64,000 bases of DNA from Pseudoclavibacter helvolus (GTDB taxonomy: Bacteria > Actinomycetota > Actinomycetes > Actinomycetales > Microbacteriaceae): the NCBI RefSeq assembly GCF_014191305.1, contig NZ_JACHWJ010000003.1, positions 248,001-312,000 of the forward strand. Direction: 5' to 3'. How positions within the stretch are numbered: the first letter of the stretch is position 1; every line of letters starts with the position of its first letter. Below are positions 8,067 through 18,200 of this stretch, one piece after another. Both the position numbers and the translations under genes were made by a program. The notes below the pieces were generated by a model that ran no database searches, had not been told where the DNA came from, and saw only the letters and a program-made list of their open reading frames with translations.

Positions 8067-8818
8067 GCGACGCCCACGAGCTCGCCGATGCCACAGGTCG
8101 GCAGCGCGACCCACCCCTCGGCCTCCGCCGCCTCGCGGAGCTCGGGCGGCACGGGCAGTGTCTTCCCGAGCGCGTGGGCCCTGGCGATGAGGGCAGCGAC
8201 GAGGGAGTCCAGCGCATCGTCGGACCTGCCCAGGAGCGCGCGCTGCTCGGCCGTCGTCTCGAGGAGGGGGAGCGCATCCATGACAACCTGCGCCGCCAGG
8301 ATGCGCGCCTCCGGCTTGGTCTTGTAGCCCGGCGTCAGCAGGCCCCACGCGCGCAGGGCCGCGGCCGGGTACACCTCGGCGAGGCGCCCGCCGCCCGAGC
8401 GGTCGACGCGCTCGCCCGCGGACGCGAACCCCTCGAGGAGTTCGGCACAGTGGATCGCCGTCATGCCGAGCCGGTCGGTCGAGACGCTGAGCGGCCAGCG
8501 CCCCGTCTGCTCGCGCACGACCCGGTCGGTGTGCCGGTAGGCGAGGCGGCGGCGCAGGTCGATGCCGGAGTGCGTGCGCTCGCCAGTCAACCGGCCGGCG
8601 TGGGCGGCGACGAACTCCACGAACTCGATGGGCCAGCCGAACGCGCAGTCGATGCCGACGCTGACCGCGTCTTCGGCCAGCTCGATGATCTCGGGATCTG
8701 AGGTGCCGAGCTGCAAGTTGCTGAGGCGTGCTCCGTCCGCACCCCACTCGATGCCGGCGAGCGCCGTGCGCGTGGGTTCTGCTGCCAGGTCGACGCCAAC
8801 GGTTTTCACCCGCGCCAC
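8063..8818 (-). CDS. DUF429 family protein (RNase H-like fold)
   Basis: A 251-residue DUF429 protein. VGVDLAAEPTRTALAGIEW and SVGIDCAFGWPIEFV contain the acidic residues expected of the RNase H-like fold proposed for this family, and DDALDSLVAALIARA near the C-terminus provides another Asp pair. Biological function is not established for the family. It is the first gene of a two-gene unit with the downstream hydrolase (ATGA overlap). Its start (ATG 8818) faces the DMT transporter gene across a 246-bp spacer holding a palindromic repeat. Confidence 0.85.
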   Translation of the reverse strand: MARVKTVGVDLAAEPTRTALAGIEWGADGARLSNLQLGTSDPEIIELAEDAVSVGIDCAFGWPIEFVEFVAAHAGRLTGERTHSGIDLRRRLAYRHTDRVVREQTGRWPLSVSTDRLGMTAIHCAELLEGFASAGERVDRSGGGRLAEVYPAAALRAWGLLTPGYKTKPEARILAAQVVMDALPLLETTAEQRALLGRSDDALDSLVAALIARAHALGKTLPVPPELREAAEAEGWVALPTCGIGELVGVA

Positions 8819-8861
8819 GCTACGCGAACGCGCCCGGCGGGGCGGTCAGGTCTGGCGCGGC

Positions 8862-8937
8862 TGACAACTTCGGTGACTGAAGCGAGCTTTCTGCCGCGGA
8901 AGCGGCTGTTCGAGCCGTGGAGTCACCGAAGTTGTCA
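8862..8937. repeat. 76-bp palindromic repeat, family 1, copy B
   Basis: The perfect 17-bp arms TGACAACTTCGGTGACT (8862-8878) and AGTCACCGAAGTTGTCA (8921-8937) flank a 42-bp core. It is the shorter variant of the family found at 1186, 58494 and 59789. It sits between the 5' ends of two divergent genes, so it is not a transcription terminator for either. Confidence 0.8.
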
Positions 8938-9064
8938 GGGTGACCCGCTGACCGGGAGTTCCAGGCCTTCCGACCGGTGCGGAACGGCCGCACCCGCGCC
9001 GCAGCTTGGCTAGGCTGGCGGCGTCGAGGCGCGCTCCGCTGCGCGAGGTCAGAGAGGGGCGCTC

Positions 9065-9994
9065 GTGAGTGTGGGGTCGGTGGGGGCGACGCAGGATGCG
9101 GCGGCTCGCCGGTCGCTGCTGATCGCGGTCTTCTCGCTGCTCGGTGCCACCCTGTTCTGGGCGAGCAACTACATCATCGGCGAGGCCGTGCTCACGACGA
9201 TGGACCCACTCAGCCTCGTGCTGTGGCGGTGGACGCTCGCCGCCGTGCCGCTGCTCGCGATCGCTCACTTCGTGGAGCGCCCGAAATGGCGAGAGATGCT
9301 GCGGGCATGGCCGTGGCTGCTGGCGCTCAGCTGCACGGGGCTGGTCGGGTACAACCTGAGCCTCTACGCAGCGCTGCAGTACAGCGACGCCTTCAGCGCT
9401 TCGCTCATCAACGCGTTCAACCCCGCCGTCATCGCGGTCGCTGCGGCGGTCTTCCTGGGGCAGCGCCTCACGCGCACCGCGGTTGGGGGCGTCGTGATCG
9501 CCCTGGTCGGGGTGTTCATCGTCGTGAGCGGCGGCGACATCGGCGCGCTCCTTGAGACGGGATTCGGGCTCGGGCAGCTGCTCATGTTCGGCGCCGTGGG
9601 CATCTGGACGGCCTACACGATCATCGGTCGCAGGTCACCGCCGCTGCCGCCGATCACGTCGACGTCGATCCAGGCGGTTGTCACTGTCCTCATCCTCGCG
9701 CCGGCGACCCTCGTGACGGGTGGCCCGCAGCTCCCGGTCTCAGCGGATGCGCTCACCTCACTGCTGCTCATCGCCCTGTTCCCGTCGGTGCTGTCCTACC
9801 TGCTCTGGAACCGGGCGCTCGCCGTGATTCCGGCGGCTCGAGCCGGCGTTTTCCTGAACCTGATCACGGTGTTCACGGTCGCGTTCACCCTGCTGGCGGG
9901 TCAGCCGTTCACGGTCGGACAGCTCGTGGGCGGCGGCATCGTGATCGTCGGCGTGGTCGTCGCGAACGCGCAGGCGTTCCGTCGGGCGTTCTAG
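9065..9994 (+). CDS. DMT superfamily (EamA) transporter
   Basis: A 309-residue membrane protein with about ten transmembrane helices in two EamA repeats: the first starts ATLFWASNYIIGEAVL, the second after GFGLGQLLMFGAVGIWTAYTI. SYLLWNRALAVIPAARAGVF is a common second-repeat block. Members export amino acids, nucleosides or other metabolites; the substrate is unassigned. The GTG start at 9065 has GAGAGGGGC just upstream. Confidence 0.9.
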   Translation: MSVGSVGATQDAAARRSLLIAVFSLLGATLFWASNYIIGEAVLTTMDPLSLVLWRWTLAAVPLLAIAHFVERPKWREMLRAWPWLLALSCTGLVGYNLSLYAALQYSDAFSASLINAFNPAVIAVAAAVFLGQRLTRTAVGGVVIALVGVFIVVSGGDIGALLETGFGLGQLLMFGAVGIWTAYTIIGRRSPPLPPITSTSIQAVVTVLILAPATLVTGGPQLPVSADALTSLLLIALFPSVLSYLLWNRALAVIPAARAGVFLNLITVFTVAFTLLAGQPFTVGQLVGGGIVIVGVVVANAQAFRRAF

Positions 9995-10026
9995 GCAGCG
10001 GTGCGCTGAGCCGTGCCGGGCCGCAG

Positions 10027-10545
10027 TCAGTTCTGGGAGATCGGCCAGGTCTCGACGTCGACGTTGGCAAACGGGAACGGGAAGATCAGCGTCCCCGTGC
10101 CCCGCCAATCTTCGACCGGGAGCAGCATGAACCACGCAACGGCGATAACCATCGATCCGAGCGTCACCAGCACGACCGCGAGGGTGGCACGCGCGAGAGT
10201 GCGGCGCGCATCCGCTTCGCTTCTCGCTGTGCGCAGAATGCGGGTGAGCGCCGACACGACGATGATGCCGAGGGTGAGCAGCACAAACGGGCTCGGCCCG
10301 AGCTGCAGGGAGTAGCAGAGCGGCTCGGTCTCGGTGGGCTGCCCGTCGAAGTCGATGAAGTCGCCGGAAGCTGCGCTGATTCCGCCGAAGCAGCCGCCAC
10401 GACCAGCGAGCATCAGCATGGAGTAGAGGCCTGCCGCGGCGGCCGCGGCAACCACGAGGTGACGGATGTCGCGGATGGTCCGCGCCCCGGGGAGCGGCGA
10501 CAGCTCGGCTGCTGCGTCGGTTTTCGATTGCCGGATGGTGCGCAT
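10027..10545 (-). CDS. Hypothetical membrane protein
   Basis: An unrecognised 172-residue protein with about three hydrophobic segments: near residues 31-51, a second in PFVLLTLGIIVVSAL, and a third in LAVVLVTLGSMVIAVAWFML. The loop after the first segment is acidic with two Cys. ATG 10545 was chosen because GAGGAGG lies directly upstream. It lies between two transport genes without shared strand logic, so context does not suggest a role. Confidence 0.7.
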   Translation of the reverse strand: MRTIRQSKTDAAAELSPLPGARTIRDIRHLVVAAAAAAGLYSMLMLAGRGGCFGGISAASGDFIDFDGQPTETEPLCYSLQLGPSPFVLLTLGIIVVSALTRILRTARSEADARRTLARATLAVVLVTLGSMVIAVAWFMLLPVEDWRGTGTLIFPFPFANVDVETWPISQN

Positions 10546-10634
10546 GAAGCCTCCTCGCTCGGTCCTTCCAGGCTGGCACACTTCGCTGACCCGGAGGAAT
10601 GTGAGCGTGTCGCGCGTGTCGCGCGTGTCCCGCG

Positions 10635-11864
10635 TCAGTCCGCAAGGTCTCCGACGCGGGCTTGGTTGGTAACCGCCGCCGCCCGCCGCCGCGACGCGTC
10701 ACGGGCGACCACCCAGCTCGCGACGGCGGCGCAGACGACGAGCGCCAGCACGGCGATGAGGGCCGACCTGAGCCCGAAGTCCTCGCCGAGGAAGCCGAGC
10801 GCGGGCGGCCCGACGAGGAACGCGATGTACCCGAGCGTGGCGGCGAACGCGACGCGTGCATCCGGCCGATCGCCCGATGCTCCGGCCGCCGACAGCGCGA
10901 CGGGGAAGCCGAGCGCGGTGCCGAGGCCCCACAGGATCGCGGCGCCGGCGGCGACAGCCTGGTTGTCGACGAAGATGATGAGCGCCAGCCCCGCCGCTCC
11001 GATGAGCGCGCTCGCGCACAGCACCGCGGGCCGGCCGAAGCGGTCGACGAACAAGCCGCCCACGAACCGGCCGATGGTCATCGAGAGGGCGAAGACCGCG
11101 AAGATGCCGGAGCCCCAGGCCGCGTCGAAGCCGTGGCCGTCGACCATGACCAGCGGAAGCCAGTCGTTGGCGCTGCCCTCGGCCATCGCGAGCGCGAGCA
11201 CGATGACGCCGATCAACATCAGCGTCTTGTCGCGCCAGAGCGGGCTGAGGGCTGGCGCGTCTTTTCTCACGTTGCTCGCCATAAGCGCCGACTTGCCGGT
11301 GGCGGGCGGGAGGAGGCGGATGGAGGAGACGAGACCAGCCGCGACGACCACCGCGGCGATGCTGAGATGCGCCAGGATCGGGAAGGACGTGGCCGTCGCC
11401 ACGATGCCGCCGACGGCGCCGATGGTCGTGCCGAGGCTGAAGAAGCCGTGCATCGCGGGCAGCGTCGACTTACCGAGCTGCCGCTCCACGTCGGCCCCTT
11501 CGATGTTCAGGGCCACCTCGGCGCCGCCCATGCCGAGGCCGAAGAACGCGAGACCGAGCGCGACGACGACGCCCGACGCCAGCGCGGCCCCCGCCCCGAT
11601 CGTGAGCGCGCTCACCGCGACGAGCGTCATTCCGACGGCGATGACCGGGCGGGCGCCGAACCTGCTGACGAGCCGTCCCGAACTGAGGATGCCGACCATC
11701 GAGCCGACCGACAGGCCGAACAAGATCAGCCCCATCTCCGCGGTGGAGGCGCCGAGCGCATCCCGAACGTCGGGGGTGCGTGTCACCCAGGAGGCGATCG
11801 TGATGCCGGGCAGGAAGAAGAGCACGAACAGCGCAAGGCGACGTCGCTGGGGGGAGGCGGTCAT
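10635..11864 (-). CDS. MFS transporter (YbjJ/FucP-like)
   Basis: A 409-residue major facilitator with about twelve transmembrane helices. The N-terminal LFFLPGITIASWVTRTPDVRD and GLILFGLSVGSMVGILSSG match the YbjJ-like branch, with the loop motif SGRLVSRFGARPVI. The second half repeats the pattern with GRFVGGLFVDRFGRPAV. Substrate unknown. A short array of GCGTGTCGC-like repeats lies just beyond its 3' end (10605-10636). It is followed on the same strand by nothing coupled. Confidence 0.9.
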   Translation of the reverse strand: MTASPQRRRLALFVLFFLPGITIASWVTRTPDVRDALGASTAEMGLILFGLSVGSMVGILSSGRLVSRFGARPVIAVGMTLVAVSALTIGAGAALASGVVVALGLAFFGLGMGGAEVALNIEGADVERQLGKSTLPAMHGFFSLGTTIGAVGGIVATATSFPILAHLSIAAVVVAAGLVSSIRLLPPATGKSALMASNVRKDAPALSPLWRDKTLMLIGVIVLALAMAEGSANDWLPLVMVDGHGFDAAWGSGIFAVFALSMTIGRFVGGLFVDRFGRPAVLCASALIGAAGLALIIFVDNQAVAAGAAILWGLGTALGFPVALSAAGASGDRPDARVAFAATLGYIAFLVGPPALGFLGEDFGLRSALIAVLALVVCAAVASWVVARDASRRRAAAVTNQARVGDLAD

Positions 11865-11909
11865 TGGGTCCGTTTCAGGATGGGAGAGAAGATCCAGCCT
11901 AGCGACGCC

Positions 11910-13037
11910 TCACGAGGTACCCTCGCCCGGGTAGACGACGCCGATCGCGGCCCGTGCCTGGTCGAGGATCTCCATGATCTCGACGGATGCCTGCCAGGGC
12001 ATCACCGGTGACTGCGTGGATCCGCTCGCCAGCAGGCGCGCGAACTCGGCGGCCTCGAACTGGAATCCGCCCGGCACCGTCGCGTCCCATTCGGTGACAG
12101 CGGCGCCGCTGACGCCGTCGGTCGATTCGCCCGAGGACTGCTCGGAACCGTCGCCGCCGAACTCGCTCACGCGGAGCATCCCGGGAACGAAGAACTCCTC
12201 GGGCAGCTCAGCGATGCCGCGTTCGAAGACGAACTCCGCCCTCGATGAGGCTCGCCCCTCGAAGCTGCAGCGGGCTGTGCCGACGGCGCTCGCGGTGCGC
12301 ATGATGACGGACGCGGAGCCGTCGACGGCATATCCGGGCAGCAGGTTGCCTGCCGCGGCGACCTCGATCGGTGGGCCTAGGAGGTCGTGCACCGCGGCAA
12401 CCGAGTAGACACCGATGTCGAGCAGCGCGCCCCCGCCCTGTTCGACGTTCACGATGCGCGGGACCGGAGCGTGCATGATCCCGGCGAAGTTCGCGTGCGC
12501 GGTGACCAGGCGGCCGAGCGATCCGTTCGCGGCGATTTGCCTCGCCACCACGAACTGGGGGAGGAAGCGGGTCCACATGCCGTCGACGACCAGCACCCCG
12601 TGCGCTGCTGCGGCGGCGAAGACCTCGCGGGCCTCGGCGGTGCTGAGGGTGAACGGCTTCTCGACGAGCACCGGCTTGCCTGCGCGGATGCACGCGAGCG
12701 CGAGGTCGTGGTGCGTCGAGTTGATGGTCGCGAGGTAGACGGCGTCGACGTCCGGGTCCGCGATGAGTTCGGCGTAGGAACCGTGGGCACGCCCGACGCC
12801 GAGGTCCCGGGCGAAGGCTTCGGCACGAGACAGGTCCCGCGCGCCGACCGCCGTGATCGTCGACCGGGTGTGCCGGGGCACCTCCTGCGCGAACCTGCGC
12901 GCGATGTGGCCGGCACCGAGGATCCCCCAGCGGAGCGGGGGTGCATCCGCCGGGTCGAGCAACTCGACGCCCTGCGCGAGGCGGGCGATCGGGGCGGGAA
13001 GCCCGGCGACGAACGCGGGGGATGCGGGGGTGGTCAT
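11910..13037 (-). CDS. Gfo/Idh/MocA family oxidoreductase
   Basis: A 375-residue NAD(P)-dependent sugar-type oxidoreductase. The Rossmann turn LRWGILGAGHIARRFA is followed by the family EKP motif (GKPVLVEKPFTLSTAEA) that holds the nicotinamide-facing Lys. The C-terminal domain contains GGALLDIGVYSVAAVHDLLG. A serine/glutamate-rich loop (around SEQSSGESTDG) is an insertion relative to typical members. The start at ATG 13037 is the first one with complete family alignment. The substrate is probably a sugar or inositol, but this is inference. Confidence 0.9.
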   Translation of the reverse strand: MTTPASPAFVAGLPAPIARLAQGVELLDPADAPPLRWGILGAGHIARRFAQEVPRHTRSTITAVGARDLSRAEAFARDLGVGRAHGSYAELIADPDVDAVYLATINSTHHDLALACIRAGKPVLVEKPFTLSTAEAREVFAAAAAHGVLVVDGMWTRFLPQFVVARQIAANGSLGRLVTAHANFAGIMHAPVPRIVNVEQGGGALLDIGVYSVAAVHDLLGPPIEVAAAGNLLPGYAVDGSASVIMRTASAVGTARCSFEGRASSRAEFVFERGIAELPEEFFVPGMLRVSEFGGDGSEQSSGESTDGVSGAAVTEWDATVPGGFQFEAAEFARLLASGSTQSPVMPWQASVEIMEILDQARAAIGVVYPGEGTS

Positions 13038-13138
13038 CGTCTGAGTCTGGCACTGGGGAGGGAGCGAGTCGAGGGCTTTCAGTCGCGCTGAGCTCGGGCG
13101 AGCACGCGCCGCCGGGTTGTTTCCGCAATCCCCGGTTG

Positions 13139-14170
13139 TTACAAGGAGAGATCGATCACGATCTTGCCGCGGGCCCTGCGCTCGTCGAGGCTCGCGACGG
13201 CTTCCGGGGCCTGCTCGAGCGGAACGACCTCGCTGATCGAGGCGTGCAGCTCGCCGCGCTCGACGGCCGGTACGAGCCGCTGCCACTGCTCGGGGAGCGA
13301 CACGAGGCACTCGGGCATGAGCCCCTCCCAGGCGGCGCCGACCACCGAGATGTTGCCGAGCAGGAGCCGGTTGGTCTTCATCGTCGGGATGCTCCCGCCC
13401 GTGAAGCCGAGCACGACGAGGCGGCCGCGCTTCGCGAGGCATCGGAGCGAGTCGGTGAACCGGTCGCCGCCAACCGGGTCCAGCACGACGTCGACGCCGC
13501 GGTGATCCGTGAGCTGGCGGACCTCGGAGAGAAAGTCGGCCGCGAACACCGTGTGGTCGGCACCGACTGAGCGTGCCAAGGCTGCCTTCTTCTCGGTCGA
13601 GACGACGGCGATGACGGTGGCGCCGATGAGCTTCGCCTGCTGGATGAGGGCGAGTCCGAGCCCGCCCGCCGCGCCCTGGACGAGCACACTCTCGCCGGCC
13701 TGTACCTGCCCGCGGTCGCGGAGCACGAAGTCGGCGCTCAGGAGGTTGATGGGCAGCGCGGCGGCGTCGACGAAGCCGATCGAGTCGGGCAAGGGGAGAA
13801 CACGGTCGGCGGGCGCGACGACGTACTCGGCGAACGCGCCGTGGCTCGCGACGCCGAAGACGCGGTCGCCGACCGCGAAGCCCGAATCGTCGCCGGCCTC
13901 GGCGACGACGCCCGCGAACTCGCTGCCCAGCACAAACGGGGTCGGGATGCGGTGCTGGTACTCGCTGCGCGACTGCAGCACATCCGGGAACGCGACGCCG
14001 GCCGCACGCACCTCGACGAGCACGTGCCCGGGTGGCCGGTGCGGGACGGGGACGTCGCGGAGCTCGAGGCTGCGCGGCCCTCCGTCCGTGGAGTTCACCA
14101 TCGCGCGCATCGAGGCGGCTCGGCCCCGGGTCGCGTGGTGCGTGGGCTGGTCCCGCTGGGCATCCGACAT
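13139..14170 (-). CDS. NADPH:quinone oxidoreductase family, zinc-independent MDR protein
   Basis: A medium-chain dehydrogenase/reductase of about 343 residues lacking the zinc cysteines, as in quinone reductases. Key blocks are GSEFAGVVAEAG, VLVQGAAGGLGLALIQQAK (NADPH binding) and GVDVVLDPVGG. It ends RGKIVIDL as expected. ATG 14170 is given as start; ATG 14110 (MRAMVNS) matches the usual family N-terminus equally well. It is separated from the RidA gene by about 130 bp. Confidence 0.85.
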   Translation of the reverse strand: MSDAQRDQPTHHATRGRAASMRAMVNSTDGGPRSLELRDVPVPHRPPGHVLVEVRAAGVAFPDVLQSRSEYQHRIPTPFVLGSEFAGVVAEAGDDSGFAVGDRVFGVASHGAFAEYVVAPADRVLPLPDSIGFVDAAALPINLLSADFVLRDRGQVQAGESVLVQGAAGGLGLALIQQAKLIGATVIAVVSTEKKAALARSVGADHTVFAADFLSEVRQLTDHRGVDVVLDPVGGDRFTDSLRCLAKRGRLVVLGFTGGSIPTMKTNRLLLGNISVVGAAWEGLMPECLVSLPEQWQRLVPAVERGELHASISEVVPLEQAPEAVASLDERRARGKIVIDLSL

Positions 14171-14304
14171 GCCTGCCAAGCTAGCCGGTGGGTGCTCGAG
14201 AAGACCGGTAGCCCGTGAGATTCCCTTGGTAGTCGTCAAGGCTCGTTCTCTTGCGACCAGTCGGGGTGATTCGAGGCGCGAGGCCGCTTGGCGTCCGCGG
14301 GTGT

Positions 14305-14715
14305 TCAGTCGAGGATCGCGGTCGCTTCGACTTCGACGAGCACGTCCGGCTCGAAGAGGTAGTCGACGCCGATGAGGGATGCCGGAGGCATCGGAAGCGG
14401 CAAGCCCACCTCCTCTGCGACGGCCTCAACGCCGGCCATGAACGCGCCCATCTTGTCTGGCGTCCATCCGGTCACGTAGAACGTGAGGCGGGCGACGTCG
14501 CTGAAGGTCGCGCCAGCGCTCGAAAGGCCCGTGTGAGTGTTTCGCAGAGCCTGTTCCACCTGGCCGGCGAGGTCGTCGGGGGCAACGTGAGTGCCGTCTG
14601 CGGTGCGGGCGATCTGCCCTGAGACGTAAACATGCCGCGTGCCGGTCGCGACGGCAACGTGGTGGTACGGGGTTCCCTGCATCAGGTTTGCAGGGGAAGA
14701 GAGCGTGACGGGCAT
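14305..14715 (-). CDS. RidA family protein (YjgF/YER057c/UK114)
   Basis: A 136-residue RidA-like protein. GTRHVYVSGQIARTADGT and the C-terminal DVLVEVEATAILD correspond to the family core; RidA enzymes hydrolyse reactive enamines and imines made by PLP enzymes, though many paralogues have other ligands. The conserved catalytic Arg normally found near the C-terminal third is not obvious here, so imine deaminase activity is uncertain. ATG 14715 has AGAAGGA upstream. It is divergent from an HxlR gene across a 76-bp spacer with a palindrome, so it is a likely HxlR target. Confidence 0.85.
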   Translation of the reverse strand: MPVTLSSPANLMQGTPYHHVAVATGTRHVYVSGQIARTADGTHVAPDDLAGQVEQALRNTHTGLSSAGATFSDVARLTFYVTGWTPDKMGAFMAGVEAVAEEVGLPLPMPPASLIGVDYLFEPDVLVEVEATAILD

Positions 14716-14738
14716 ATGGTGTCCTTCTGGTCGATTGT

Positions 14739-14755
14739 GGTATCTCAGGGATACC
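14739..14755. promoter_or_regulatory. Palindrome in RidA/HxlR divergent promoter
   Basis: GGTATC (14739-14744) and GATACC (14750-14755) form a perfect inverted repeat with a 5-bp centre. It lies 24 bp from the RidA start and 37 bp from the HxlR start, the expected position for an HxlR operator controlling both genes. Confidence 0.5.
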
Positions 14756-14791
14756 TGGTGTTCGGAAGGCACTTCAACGAGACTGGGTGTC

Positions 14792-15175
14792 ATGCCGGAT
14801 ACCACCAGTCATGCCGCGGGGCGGTTCGAGATCGCCGCACCGCATCGCGAGTTGCTTGATCAGGTCCTCGACAAATGGTCGCTCCAGGTCCTCAACGAAC
14901 TGTGCGAACGCCCGTCACGGTTCAGTGAGCTGCGGAGAGTGATCCCCGCCGTCACGCAGAAGTCCCTGACCTCGACGCTGCGCCGCCTCGAGCGCAACGG
15001 CATCGTCGAGCGGATCGTGCTCAGCACAAGGCCGGTGGCGGTCGAGTACCGCATCACCCCGCTCGGCAAGACGCTGCGGCCACCGATCGACGCGATCCTC
15101 GACTGGGCAGCGCAGCAGATGCCGCGCATCGAAGCCGCGCGGGATCGGTTCGACGACGAGGCGATCGGCTCCTAG
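14792..15175 (+). CDS. HxlR family transcriptional regulator
   Basis: A 127-residue winged-helix regulator: LDKWSLQVLNEL, RPSRFSELRRVIPAVTQKSL (recognition helix) and RRLERNGIVERIV are the standard HxlR blocks. Unlike the HxlR protein at 4690, no Cys precedes the first helix, but a Cys lies in NELCERPSRF, so redox sensing is possible but not shown. It starts at ATG 14792. It is convergent with the GH106 gene, with a strong shared terminator between them. Confidence 0.9.
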   Translation: MPDTTSHAAGRFEIAAPHRELLDQVLDKWSLQVLNELCERPSRFSELRRVIPAVTQKSLTSTLRRLERNGIVERIVLSTRPVAVEYRITPLGKTLRPPIDAILDWAAQQMPRIEAARDRFDDEAIGS

Positions 15176-15188
15176 CCGGTACCAACGA

Positions 15189-15237
15189 ACCGCGGCCCCG
15201 TGCATCCACTCGTGAAGTGGAGGCACGGGGCCGCGGT
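15189..15237. terminator. Bidirectional hairpin terminator
   Basis: A 22-bp stem (15189-15210 with 15216-15237, one mismatch) closes a 5-nt loop. It sits between the convergent HxlR and rhamnosidase genes. No long T run follows on either side, so efficiency is inferred from stem strength alone. Confidence 0.75.
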
Positions 15238-15253
15238 TGCGAGACCGTCGTGA

Positions 15254-18200
15254 CTACTCGCTCGTCACGCGTCCTCGGCGCTTCTTGATGAGGAACGCCG
15301 CTCCGGTGCCGGCGAGCACGACGCCGAGGAGTGACAGGAAGCCTGCGAGGCTGCCATCGACGCCCGTCGTGGCGAGGTCGCCGTCCTGGCCGCCAGCATC
15401 CGAGCCGCCGGAACCGTTGCCGGAACCGCCATCGCCGCCGTTGCCCGGCGTCGAGGTCGGCGCGGTCGTCCCCGTGCCGTCGGTTGAGGTGGGCTGCGGG
15501 GTCGGCTCGGCCGTGCCCGTGGGCTCTGGCTCTGCGATGCTCTCGACCGCGCTGTTCAGCGTGACCGGACCAACGAGCCCGGCCGGGATGAGGCCGGAGC
15601 CGCCGTGCACGCTGTTGTACGCCTGGTACTTCACGTTCGCGACCGGATCGCTGTTGTACAGCTCCTTGAGGCCTTCGCGTCGGTTGCTCTGCACAGGCTG
15701 CACGTCGATCTCGATGACGTTGGAGCCGTTCACGAGCGCCGGCGCGATGTCGACCTCGTAGGGCGCGGCGTACAGCTGCGTCTCGAACTCGTGCTCGGTG
15801 CCGGGGTTCACCCGCACCGTCGCGGCGTTGTTCACGATGCCGAGGTCGAGCACGGCGCAATCCTTGAGCAGGTCGGCCGCATCCGGGACCTCGACTGAAG
15901 TGCGGTAGGTGCCCGAATCGGTGACGTAGCGCAGCTCGTTGCCGAGGAATCCGTCGGCGCTCCAGTCGCCGAGCACGTCACCCGTGTAGTCGGAGGTGCT
16001 CGTCTCTCCTGGTGCGTTCGTGCCGATGTTGTCGGCCGTCACCTCGAGTGAGAACGCGCCGAGCTCGTGGGCGACACCCCGTTCGGTGGTGTCGATCGAC
16101 GACGGAGTTCCGTCGGAGACCGCTGCGTCGGCGATGCCGGTGCCGGCTGGCTCGCAGAGCAGGACAACCGCTCCGCTCGCGTCGAGCGTCGCCGAGACGA
16201 CGTTGCCGTCGACCTCCGCGTCGAAGATCTCGCCCGTCTCCGGGTCGAGCCACCAGCACGTCTCGAGGCCGTCGCCCACCGTCAGGTTGACGCCTGTGGC
16301 CGCCTCCACGGACGTGTTGCGTACGTACGCGAGCTCGCCCCCGGTCGGCAACGTGCGACGACCGAAGCGGATGTCCGCGTTCTCCTCATAAGAGATAGGC
16401 GCGTTGACCGAAGTCGCGAGTGCCGCGGGGACAGCCGCCGCTTCGATGGCGCCGACCATGGCGGCGGCAATACCGCTCACCTGTGCATCCAGTGCCGCGT
16501 ACTCGCCGCCCGCGTAGCCTGGCTGGGTTGCGGGGGCAGTGTCGACGAAGACAATCGGCGCGCCGGCGTCCTTGAGTTTCTGCAACGCCTGCATGGTCTC
16601 GAGGGGCACGGTGCCGCTTTCGACGAGCATGGCATCGAAGGATGCATTACCGCCGTTCGCGACGAGGTGCGAACCGTCCCAGCTGAGGCCGGTCTGGATC
16701 GTGTCGTCGTTGATCGCATCCCACGCCCAGCCGTTGGCCTGGGCCGTGGTGACGGATGCGAGTGGCGTGGAGCCGCCGCCGAAGCCACCGCCGCTCGCCA
16801 GCGCCCCGAAGAGTGGCATGTAGATCGCGACGTCACTGCTGTTGGTGCCCGACTGCATGACGTAGTTGGCACGCGACGCGTAGGAGTTCATCGATGCGTA
16901 GTAGTCGGCGATGCCCGCGGTGTCGGCCATCTCCACGCCGATCGTGGGCCAGGCGCGCCACCCCTCCTCGGCGAAGAGGTTGTCGTCCGAGGTGAAGGCA
17001 GGGTCGTCATTGCCGCTATAGGTGGCACTGAGCCCGTGATAGAAGAAGTTGTTCACGCCGCTCGTGGCCATGAGGTCGTAGCCCTGCTTCATGAACTCGG
17101 GCGTGATCTGGAACGGCACCGAACCAAGCGTGAAGACCTCGGAGGTCACGAGGTTCTTGCCGTAGAGGTGCGCTCCGGAGGCAACCCTCTTCAGCGAGTA
17201 CTCGTCGAGGCCCTCGGTTTCCGGGATGTCGACGTACTGCGACGACTTCAGGGTGTCGATCGGCGGGTTGTACGCCTGCTGGCGGTAGTCGATGCCGTAC
17301 TCGCCGAGCGTGGTCGAGAAGGCCTCGAGGCCCTGCAGGAACGAGTCGTTGAGGAGCACGCCGTAGTCGTGCACGATGCGCTGCGACTCCTCCTCGCTGA
17401 GGTTCGTGGCGAGGAGCGGAACTCCGCTGCCGCCGCCGAAGCGGCTGACCTCGGGCGTCTGCAGGCCGAGCGCCGCGTACTCCGGCTTGACCGTCGGCGT
17501 CCCGTCGATGAGGAACGAGTCCTGGTAGATCGAGTAGAGCGAGGGCAGGTACGGCGTGATGTCGTAGCCGAGGAGCTCCTGCGACTCGGCAGCGGCCTGG
17601 ATGAGGTCGTTGTAGTGACGGTCGGTGTAGAACTCGTAGCTGTCGTTGAACGCGGCGCGCACATCGCGCGACTCGACGATGTCGTTGAGCGCGGCCTCGC
17701 CGAGCCAGCCGTTGACGAGCTTCGTGATCGCGACCGGGTTGAGGTGGTCGACGACGGAGTTGCGCTTGTCGGTCGTGGTGTTCTCGATGATGGAGTTGAA
17801 CCCGTACGAGCCCGTCGTCGCGCTGTAGAGGGCAACGATCTCGTAGTCGCCCTCGGTGAGCGTCGACGTGTCGACTGCGAAGGAGGTCGCCCCGTCGCTC
17901 GGGTAGGAGAGCTGCGCGGCGTCGAGGTCGAGCACCGACTGCTGCTCGTAGGTCTTGACCGAGCTGAAGTCGGAGGTGAGCGTCTGATTGGCCGTCGTCA
18001 GGTCTGCGCCCTGGCCCGTGATCGGGGCGAGCATGACCGAGTTCAGGTGCACGTTCTCCGGGTCCCACTCGCCGAAGTCGAAGCCGAACTTCTCTGAGGC
18101 GAAGAACGGGCTGACCTCTGCCTGGGGGATGCCGAGCGAGAGCTTGCCGGTGCCGGTCGGAACCGACACGTCACCGGAGACGAGGGTGAGCGCCCCGGCT

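Noticed and set aside
8862-8937. Reading the family 1 palindromes as ordinary rho-independent terminators
   Set aside because: This copy lies between the 5' ends of divergent genes, loops are 42 bp, and no copy is followed by a T run.
16067-18097. A 676-codon open frame antisense to the rhamnosidase gene
   Set aside because: It is Arg/Val/Asp-rich without domains and mirrors the GC-biased codon pattern of the opposite strand; high-GC genes routinely leave such antisense frames.
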